DNA of 64,000 bases from Nectonema munidae (lineage: Eukaryota; Nematomorpha; Nectonematoida; Nectonematidae). How positions within the stretch are numbered: position 1 is the first letter of the stretch; each line of letters begins with the position of its first letter. Location of the stretch: positions 806,001 through 870,000 of the forward strand of contig JAUIRK010000885.1 in NCBI GenBank assembly GCA_030549495.1. Reading direction: 5' to 3'. The position numbers and the translations under genes were made by a program. The notes beneath the pieces are model-generated. The model was not told where the DNA came from, made no database searches, and was given only the letters and a program-made list of their open reading frames with translations. This document shows, in pieces, positions 55,621-64,000 of this stretch.

Positions 55621-55716
55621 ACTTTTTTTATCTTTGTTATAATTATTTCACCTCAATTGGCATATCTTTCAAAGATTTTATTTCTGAAAAGATTTTATTT
55701 CTAAAGATAGTTTGCT

Positions 55717-55824
55717 TTTTTGGAACATAAGTAATTTCATCTTCGTCTGCTTTTTTCAATGACTTTGAATATAAATCGTCTGCGTTTTTTTAGATATCGT
55801 CTGCTTTGCTTGGCCTTAAATGGG
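55717..55824. mobile_element. Truncated inverted copy of the 130-bp piggyBac-type MITE
   Basis: Reverse complement of 11978-12107 from TTTTTTGGAACATAAGTAAT to TTGGCCTTAAATGGG, with TTAA at 55825-55828. The other terminus (about 20 bp) is missing. Confidence 0.85.
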
Positions 55825-55828
55825 TTAA

Positions 55829-58800
55829 AGTGGTAGTAGCTTGTTTTATATCTAAACTTAGTGTTACGTTTGTACGAACTTAGAAACAATTAAATATGAA
55901 TCACTTTTTAATACAAAGAAAAAAGCTTTGCGAATTATTTTCAACAAATATTACTGTTCTCACACAACTTGAAACTTTATTATTATACAAAGTTACTAAA
56001 ATTTACTGATTTGTTAAAAATAATTATTTATCCGTCGTTTTTCTGACCGCTGTCCTCTAAACTCTAACGTAAGATCTTAGCCTCTAAGAGATATTAGGTT
56101 ATTTGTCTTGTCTAGTTTTAGAATGCGTAAGTCCTATCTATACGTGAAATTCGAATGATTTAAACTGTAGAATTCTTTGTTCACCAATTTTTCTGACTTT
56201 ACTTATTCCTTAACCTTGGTTTAAAAAAATTATTTCCCATTTTCCATGTAACATTAAAATTGTCATTCTTCTTCTTATATACATACATATGTGTATTGTG
56301 CGTCTGTTTATTTTTACTTTTATTTTTGTATTTATTCGTTGTCATAATTATTCTTCATGTAATTAATTATATCAATTATTTTAATGTTAAGATCTCAACT
56401 ATCTATTGTCTATCAATTTTACCTACTTTTATGATTATGTTAAATTTATTAATTTTGTGCAAACAGCTTGGAAAGTTGGAAAGCTTTTACAAAAAATTTA
56501 CTCGATAATGGATGTCTGTGTCATATTAAAATACAATTTCTGTCAAAGATAATTGTGATATATGTGAAATGTAAAGTAACGTCAATCAGTTGGCTTTGCA
56601 ACTAACATATGTGTATAAAAGTCTTTGTGTTAAGTGATATGGAGAAAAAACTTGTCACAACGACGTTAAATATTTTGATAAACATATGTATGCACACATG
56701 AATAAATATGTTATTGATATAAAAATGAAAACTTTCACCAATTTTATCAAAGTGATTATAGAGATTATGGAAATATTCAGATTGTGTTGAATAATGATTT
56801 TCTGTAAAGCATAGTAAGTTTTAACATCAAAATAATCCTCAAGTCTAAAACATATTTACTTATTTTAATATACAATAAATATATGAATAATTTTTCAAAT
56901 TTATATTGATCAAATTAAACGTTTTGGTCAATGTAGAAGCCATTGGTGTATGAGGTTAGAAGCTAAACATAGGCTATTTAACCAATTTAATACCAATTGA
57001 TTACTCCAGTAATCTCAATTCTATTCAAAACAAGAGTTCGCCTGCATTTACTTTGGAAACATTCGTACTAAATGCGTTTAAAGTGTGAACAAGAAATATT
57101 TTAAGTTGATAGAAAAAACGTTGGCTTTCTATCATCAAAAATGGATGTGTTTCCAACAACCTACAAGTTGTACTTCTTCAATAGGTTTCGTATTTGAAGG
57201 GCAAACGTTTAGAAAACATCAAATAGACCATCAAATTATTTTCAAGACTATAGTTTAAGAGAGATTTTCCTTAAGAAAAATGACAATCTACGATTGTTTT
57301 TCACGTAAAAAATTAATTAACTATTGGTATCATTATATTCGCTTTATTGGACAAAATATATATACTAACTTACTTAATGTTAGAACGATCTTGATTAGTT
57401 TAATTTTTAGTTTGGTATAGATGAAAAAATTGGTAAAAAAGATATATGAATCAAACTGATTATAGAGATATAGAGGAAGGAAAAAATCAGTAATTTCTAC
57501 CCAACAATTATAATTAAAGGTCCATATGCTAATATGAAACATTGATAAAAACGTAAGAATCATTTTCTAATGTTTTGGTTTCCAACGCCCTAAATATTTT
57601 CCTAGTTCTTCATTTTTAACTAATTGATATTTATCTTAGATAAAATTTTACGAGATTCTGGTACTCCAAGATATACATGTTGTCTTAACGTGACAAGTAT
57701 GTAAGTATACTTTCTATATCTTCTAGACATCATATAAATCAGGTGATCCAATCGGTGTTTTAGCAAAAGTTGTTCCCTGAAATGTCGTTGAATAATAATT
57801 TAGACGCCGTTCAATCTTAATGTAGGATCTCTTTCGCTCAAGAATCAAATAAGAAAAGTTTGCCATTACGAGATGAAAATAGTAATAATTTAGATCAATC
57901 AGTTAAAGTTTGTCAGAACGAGCCTTTTTCTCACGAAAAACCTATATTCCTCAAAAGGTTAGTTAGTAATCTAGTCAATTAGAAAATAAGTTAGTTAGGC
58001 TGCAGTTAGGAGGTGAATCAACATCTTTTATTAAATTAAGTAATATTTGATTATAAATTTAATCCAAAAATTTATATTTAAGTGGCGTAGTATACACATA
58101 AATTTATAGGCCAACAAAAATAGGATAGAAATCAAAGTAAAAAAGCGCATAAATTTGTTCAATGATGTAGGCAAATCTTTGCAAAAATTGTGACTTCAAC
58201 ATTCAAAAGTCCCATTTAATTCCAAAAATTAAAAAAGTTTGTTCAGAGATTTTAAGTGAACCATAATTGCAAATAGAAAAGATCTGATCCTTTTCCATTT
58301 TTTTGTCAAAGTTTAGTTGTTAAAAAGAACTACGTGATTTCAATTAAACATTTAAAAATATTGCATATATCATATATCCCCCACATTACTAGGATATTCT
58401 TGTATTGTTCTCTTAGCTGAACCAAAATTTTTTTTTTCGGTATCAATATAAAAACATAGAGGCAAAAAAGAAGCATCACTTAGCTCATTTGGTTGTGAAA
58501 TTTTACTGAATCCTCTCAAAAAAGTAAAAAACTTGCAATCAATTATTGAAAAATAGGTCTTTTTTCAAGATGTTTGCATTTTTGGAATACTTCTCAAAAA
58601 GATCTCCTCACTAAACGCAGATAGAAAGCAAGAAAATAGCGATTTTGTTTTTATATCTTTTTTAAAATGAATTAATTTGGATTAAATCGAACAAAAAAGG
58701 AAACATGAAATAAAAAGATTACTGTAGATTTCACATTCATTTTTATCTTCAATCTCTAACTCTTCACACATGTCTGCAGTCAAGATATTTGTATCAGCAC

Positions 58801-59035
58801 CTTCCTGATAACTCTCATTCATCTGATTGATTATATCTTCTGATCTTAATTAAAAAGATATTGACTAAGAAGCTTGATTAATTAATGTTTTGCGTATAAA
58901 GTTGAAGAAAAATAAGGCTAGCAATGTCATATCAAAGTGTGAGGGTTTGGTAAAATTATGGTGTACTGTAAGTAGGTTGAAGAGTAGTTTTAATTATATG
59001 TCGTGCTCTTAAATTTTGTCCACACAACATGTGTC
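55829..59035. other. 3.2 kb without recognisable genes
   Basis: AT-rich. A weak relative of the TTAA-MITE family (GTTCGCCTGCATTTACTTTGG and ACTAAATGCGTTTAAAG) lies at about 57034-57085. Small open frames are without signatures. Confidence 0.35.
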
Positions 59036-61291
59036 CAGGGTTGTCATATTGGCTTTTTTTGAATCCAAAATGTAAAAATTTATCTTTTTAAAGTCCTTTT
59101 GGCGTTGAAAATTTTTTTGTCTTTTCGTTTTTTTGTCTTTTTAAGCTTTTTTTGTAATTTATAGATAAATTTTCCTTTTTTAACTTTTTACGTGCTAAAA
59201 TGGTAGCTTTCTTTCTTTTAACTTTCTTTCGCAAGTGTGCTTTGTTTCACAACTGCAGTTTTACTCAAATAGTCTCAGTTTTATTTTGAATATTAGTAAA
59301 TTTTTTCTCGTTCTTTTTGTCAAACAGTTTTTGGCGCCTATTTTTGCTTTTTATTTTCGTCAAATTTGTTTTTTAAGCTTTTTAGGTTTGCATAAGTTAT
59401 TCAATCTATTGCTTTCATACTTCAGTTCCAATTTTCATGTGTTCAAAAAATGGAAAGCTTCTTACGATAGAAAATCGTAAATACAATTTGAATTGGGAAA
59501 AAACATTCCCACGGTGTAAAAAAGTTTAAGATAGATCACAGACAACAGTGTGTAAACTTGGTCACTGCACAAGTGTTCCAAGAAGAAGCAATCTCTCAAA
59601 TCATAAAAAATCCGAGTAAAACAAACCAAAAATATTGTGCCAAAATCAAACACAAATTAATGTGAAAAGATATTTGCAAAACAACAATAAAGTTAAAGAA
59701 GCAGAAATTAAAATGGCTGCAAATATGACTTGTCATTGTGCAATACGCGCGATTTATCATTTGAGTGAAATAATAACTGCATATGGAGAAGGGAGTACAT
59801 TGGCTCACATAAAACTACATAGAAGTAAATGTTCTTATGTTTAATTAAAAATATTATCTCGCCTGCTTTAAAAGCTGAATTTATTGATGATTTTCAGAAT
59901 ACTAAATATGCAATCATTATATAGATGAATCAACTGATATATCAACTCATAAGTACTTGTGTATTTTAGTTAGATATTTCAGTAAAAAGCAGGAAAAAAT
60001 TCGAAGTGTTTAATTTCTATACAAGAAACCACAGGACAGAATATATTCAATTTGATTTCTGTCGCAATTGAGAAATGTGGTCAAAACCTTTCAAACTGTA
60101 TCGGTTTTGCAAGCGATGGAGCTTCAAGCATGATAGGCTGCAACAACTCTGTTAAAAGGAGCTTCGCCTCACCGCTTTCAACTCAAAGGCACATGTCATT
60201 CTATAGCGCTTTGTGTTCAAAATCCGTCTCTAAACTTCCATCAAATATTGGATTTCTGTTCTCAGAAGTAGCATAATGGTTTCGCCATAGTGATATGAGA
60301 AGAGAAGTCTGCAAGACAGCTCAAACTAATTTTGATACAAAATACAAAGCAAGAATTTTAAAAGAAATTATGTTAGACAAAAAAACTACTTGTATTTTGT
60401 TTTTGCCACACCAATTGTCCAAGAATTTGAAAAACTAAATCATTTTTTCGAGCAAACAAATCCTGATCCTCCCAAGTCATATGAATGTGATAAATTTTAA
60501 AACCCAAATAAAAAACAGAAGCTTATTTAGAAATAAAAATTGTTAAAAAAAAATGTTTGGCCATGCTAGAAGGAGCCTTGAAACCAAGTAATGACAAGAC
60601 TTCTATCATTATCGAAATTTGTCGAAATTCAATCCAAAAATTGTTTTAAACCAATTTTCAAGACATATGTTCAAAGATTTGCCATTTTTACATCGATCAA
60701 AATAATATTTGCAATAAAGAATAGCAGTACAGAAAAATCATTTTCGTTGCTTGGAAACAAGAAGTTACTTTTAAAAAATATGGAATACCTGAAGACACTG
60801 AAACATTTTGTATTGGTGTACTTCAACATCAAGAAATTAAGGAGCTAGCTAATTTTGTTATTACTTGTTTAATAACCCCAATAGGCAATGCTCTAATTGA
60901 AAGAATATTTTCTCTGGTATCTTCGGTCAAAATAAAAGTGAGAAACTTTATTTTCTTATTTTCTTATTTTCTTGATGCTACCATAAGAATTAAAGCAGAA
61001 CTTTATTTTCAAACAAATGCTGCAAAGATTTTACTCCAACTTTAAAAATGTTGAATGATTTTGCATCCGATAAAACATATGTTACCGAGGAAATAGATTT
61101 AGACATGTTTTTAGCATATATAGAATATTTTTAAAAAAATTGTATTTATTAAGTTTTTAAATGGGATTTTTTTTTACTTTTTTAAATGTTTGTTTTTAAT
61201 TGTACACATAAGTCTTCGAACTTGATTGGCTTTTTCTGGATTTTATTGAAAAAAATCGGCTTTAAAAACTTAAATTGATCTGGCAACCCTG
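59036..61291 (+). mobile_element. hAT transposon, 2.26 kb, both ends present
   Basis: Ends CAGGGTTGTCATATTGGC (59036) and, inverted, CAGGGTTGCCAGATCAAT (to 61291). Flanks CATGTGTC (59028-59035) and CTTGTATC (61292-61299) match at 6 of 8. The transposase is collinear between them on the plus strand. It is a different lineage from the other hATs here. Confidence 0.87.
59635..61130 (+). pseudogene. hAT transposase, multiply frameshifted
   Basis: Pieces in order: KEAEIKMAANMTCHCAIRAI (start of the fold, about 59695-59755), NTKYAIII and ESTDISTHKYLCILVRYFS (first catalytic Asp region, about 59905-59985, one frame slip), FNLISVAIEKCGQNLSNCIG and FASDGASSMIGCNNSV (60049-60155). Near 60870-60960 is the C-terminal NALIERIFSLVSSVKIKVRN dimerisation motif. 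Several stops and shifts (for example 60012, 60274) rule out function. The BED finger expected at the N-terminus is not clear. Confidence 0.8.
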
Positions 61292-61530
61292 CTTGTATCT
61301 ATGACAATGGTAAATTGAGACAGGCTGCAAATTCCCATCCTCTATTTGTTGAGCATATCATGCATAGCATTTCTGTTTTGTCGCTACCCTCTATTATGCA
61401 ATGTTGCTACCTAATTTGACCCTTTGTTAGAACCGGTTGATAACTCGTGATCTTGACCATAAATATCCCCTTAACCCAATTCTGTCATTTTTTCATCTAG
61501 AGAGTCCTTTTTTCAAAATATCTATAAATC

Positions 61531-61790
61531 ATGAAGGCTTTAATTCTATTACACATACTTGTATCATTTCAAATTCAATCCAGGACAGAAATTGTTCTAA
61601 CCAAACAAGAGGTAACATTTTCACCATTAAAAGAAGAAATTTCTATCCATGCTTTCTCTCGGTATAGGATATTATCTCTTTTTCCAAATTTTGGAGGATA
61701 GATGTTGTGTCTGCGCGAGCAAATATCGCTTTGACATTATCTATGCAATCTAAAAATAAAATAATGTTCGCACATTTTGTTTTCTCATAA
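61531..61790 (+). CDS. Possible two-exon gene for a small secreted protein
   Basis: The ATG at 61531 has A at -3 and opens MKALILLHILVSFQIQSRTE, a basic-then-hydrophobic leader typical of a signal peptide. After 27 codons comes donor GAG/GTAACA (exon end 61611). A 56-bp intron with a C/T-rich 3' part ends in TATAG (61667). Exon 2 (61668-61790) continues in phase 0 with DIISFSKFWRIDVVSARANI and stops at TAA 61788-61790, giving 67 residues. AATAAA at 61873-61878 is suitably placed for polyadenylation. There are no cysteines and no family I recognise. The intron length resembles the 65-bp intron of the receptor gene. All of this could still be chance in AT-rich DNA. Confidence 0.35.
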
Positions 61791-61879
61791 TTTTAGCGAT
61801 TTTCTAACTCATTCTGCAAAATTTTTGCTTATAATCCAAGCATTAGACTGGTGAACAACCTTTAACAAAGCGAATAAAG

Positions 61880-62980
61880 AGTGGTCGGATAAAAAATTGA
61901 AATTACACCGAAACTATTGAAAACAATTTTCGAAAAAGTATAGATACGTCAGAAAAGCAATGATTAAAAGAATAAAAATAAAAACTCAAATAACTATATG
62001 TGTTAACATTGGGTTCTACGAGATCGAATTTAGAAAATATCGGAAATGCACACCTTTTCCTCACATTCTTCTATAACTTTCCCCACCCCTTGCTTTCATT
62101 TTTCATTCACTTTGGATATGTCATGCAATATTTGATTTGCATTAAGCAAATAATTCACTGAATAAATTTTAGTTTATTAATCTAACAAAGTAAAGTAACA
62201 AAAACTTTTTTTCTAAGCTTTCAAAAAGAGACTGATGGGATGTTGGGCGATGAATTCGTGAAAACGTTGAGCAAACTTTAAACTCTATTAATAATGAAAT
62301 CAAAATTATAGAGACTGGCCTACGTATTTTCGATAAATATAATGGTCATGTATATATCAAATATCGAAGCTTGATTTAACTTTTGAGCAAAACAGTCAGT
62401 GTGAAAAATGGTGTATTTAGATAGAATTAGGAAATTTGATTGTAAAAATTGACATTCATTCCTTCATTTTTGTCCGGGAATTTCGAAAAAACTTTTTCTG
62501 CTTCTCCCCCCCCCCCCCCGGAGAGAATTTTTTGCATTTCATGATTAAAATTCTTGGTTACGCTACGCCAACAAGCAAATACAAACGGAACATGAAAGTT
62601 TATGTGCTAAAGGGGACTGGCTAGAACATAGCTTTGAAGAGCAAAAGTTTTCTGTTCAAATCCAAAACTCAACATAACGTTAAAAAAGAGTTGAGGCCCA
62701 AAACAACTCCTTGGGACGTCAAGAAGATCAGAAAAGTGATATAGATAGGCGCTGCTCATGTGTCCCTAACACGAGAGTGTGGAGGCTAAGCCTGAACACC
62801 AATGAAATGATATCAAAGAATTTGATTGAAGAAATATTGATAAAAGAATATCTCATCTTTTTACAGAGCATGTGAGTGAATTTAGAGGATGATTAAAGTA
62901 GAGTAAATGTTACAAGAGAGAGAAATTTAAGCCAATGATGTGGTGATATTTGTTTTCCTGTCCTTCAACTTTTGTCACAT
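61880..62980. other. No recognised gene; C-run transposon-like end
   Basis: A run of C (about 62507-62519) followed by GGAGAGAATTTTTTGCATTT and CTTGGTTACGCTACGCC (to about 62570) resembles the terminus of a non-autonomous element. No partner end was found. Confidence 0.35.
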
Positions 62981-62984
62981 TTAC

Positions 62985-63190
62985 CATGCTTGAGTCTTTT
63001 GAGTGAGAGCTGCTTTTGTTGAAGTTGGAAGATTTGTCTTCTTCGAGATTACTTTGAACACTCTTTTGGTTAAATTTGACTTGAACGTAATAATACACTT
63101 CTTTGAATTTAATAATTTCTTTAGATCTGAAATCAAATGCGTTGTTGTTCTTGGTAGAGTTTTTAACGAAGAGCTCGATGAAAACGTTTT
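62985..63190 (-). other. Possible minus-strand exon
   Basis: An acceptor-like AATATTTTAG (63191 and up) and a good donor ATG/GTAAAT (62984 and down) enclose 206 bp open in two minus-strand frames. One reads KEIIKFKEVYYYVQVKFNQK, the other LISDLKKLLNSKKCIITF. It is on the host gene's strand, but no domain or phase partner identifies it. It could belong to the 5' part of the receptor gene or to nothing. Confidence 0.2.
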
Positions 63191-63598
63191 CTAAAATATT
63201 GTTACATTTAGCATTAGATCAATAGTGTGCATTCACAGCATGCTTTGCTTTCATTTTCTCATATAAAGATTTTTCGCTGTGATAATAATCAAATCTTTTT
63301 CAAAAGCTAACAAAACTTTTGATCAAGGGAGTATACAAAAACTCAAAGTCAATTTCAAATATAAGCAAATGATGTGAAATTCAAATTACTCTCGCATAAC
63401 TAAGCCATACACCAACTTTCCAATTATTTCCAATACGATAGAGTTCAGCAAAAAACATACAGCTTATTTACACTTAGCCAAGTCATGGAATAAAATGACA
63501 CCTCAAGTTGGCTTAGCTAAACAATCCAATTAAAATATTTTCCAATATGTATAAAAGAGCCAGGCAGTCAAAGTTGAAAACTAACTAATGAATATAGG

Positions 63599-63870
63599 CA
63601 GGGCCTATATAGTGTTCACGGGGCCCTATGCAAAATGGATTGCGCGGGCCCAGCGTGGGTAGGAAAAAAAGATTAAAAGTGAGAAATAAGATTTTGAAAA
63701 AAAGGGATTTGTTTTATTATTTTTTTATTAACACAAAATGACGATCAAAGTAACTTTACTTTTCGAAACTTGCATTTAGCGAAATCATACAATATATCAT
63801 CAAAATGAAAAATGAGAAGCGCGAGACGCACTGCGGCCGCATATGTTGCAGTGGCCTAAGGCCGGCCCTG
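63599..63870. mobile_element. hAT-type MITE, second copy of the 46873-47150 family
   Basis: Inverted relative to the first copy and collinear over its whole length (272 versus 278 bp), from CAGGGCCTATATAGTG to the inverted CAGGGCCGGCCTTAGG. The flanks (AATATAGG, GCTATATT) do not match, so the duplication is lost or the flank was rearranged. The last 130 bp of the window shows nothing. Confidence 0.85.
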
Positions 63871-64000
63871 GCTATATTTATTAACATAATAATATAATTT
63901 GATTGATTTTCGTTTTAAAAATATTTTTTATCTTATTGATATTTCTCATGCTATTATATAATTTATATAAAAAATGTCGAATGGTAAAACTGGGCATTAC

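Overview
This is AT-rich, intron-containing animal DNA, not bacterial or viral. It has split exons with GT/AG borders, a tRNA-derived SINE, CR1/Jockey-like LINE ends and many DNA transposon lineages (hAT, pogo/Tigger, Mutator-like, Tc1/mariner, piggyBac-type MITEs). The mix, together with a GFR-alpha-like receptor and a 65-bp intron beside introns of 7-10 kb, suggests an arthropod. A crustacean such as a copepod is possible, but that is inference only.

The only clear host gene is on the minus strand, from about 31.9 kb down to 2.88 kb. It encodes a GDNF-family receptor alpha-like (Gfrl-type) ectodomain. In transcript order its exons are 31756-31577 (a textbook Kunitz domain), 30396-30072 (GFR cysteine domain), 19666-19446 (second GFR domain), 12777-12643 (hydrophilic 45-codon insert, possibly a cassette), 3169-3056 and 2990-2878 (membrane-proximal part). 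Every junction has GT/AG borders and matching phases. The 5' end lies above 31.9 kb, and the membrane anchor and 3' end lie left of base 1. A further Cys-rich coding-looking segment at 31932-31757 does not join in frame as I read it.

The introns of this gene are filled with transposons. Left of exon 2878 is a 2.4-kb hAT. The 3.2-12.6 kb intron holds pogo ends, a fold-back MITE, a 341-bp tandem duplication, a nearly intact Tigger and a TTAA-flanked MITE. The 12.8-19.4 kb intron holds a Mutator-like element and a GTF2IRD2-like hAT. The 19.7-30.1 kb intron holds a hAT with a perfect target duplication, a LINE end, a 2.9-kb hAT-like element, a hAT tail and a SINE.

From 32 to 61 kb almost everything recognisable is mobile: two ZBED-like hATs, a fold-back element with minisatellite arms, short palindromic relatives, a Tc1 tail, several TTAA-flanked MITEs, a pogo transposase split by a MITE with a perfect 8-bp duplication, a LINE end, SINE copies and a 2.26-kb hAT. 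At 61.5-61.9 kb a small two-exon plus-strand gene for a secreted 67-residue protein is possible. Long stretches, notably 53.7-59.0 kb, show nothing I can name.

All assignments come from reading motifs and phases. No database search or transcript evidence was available.
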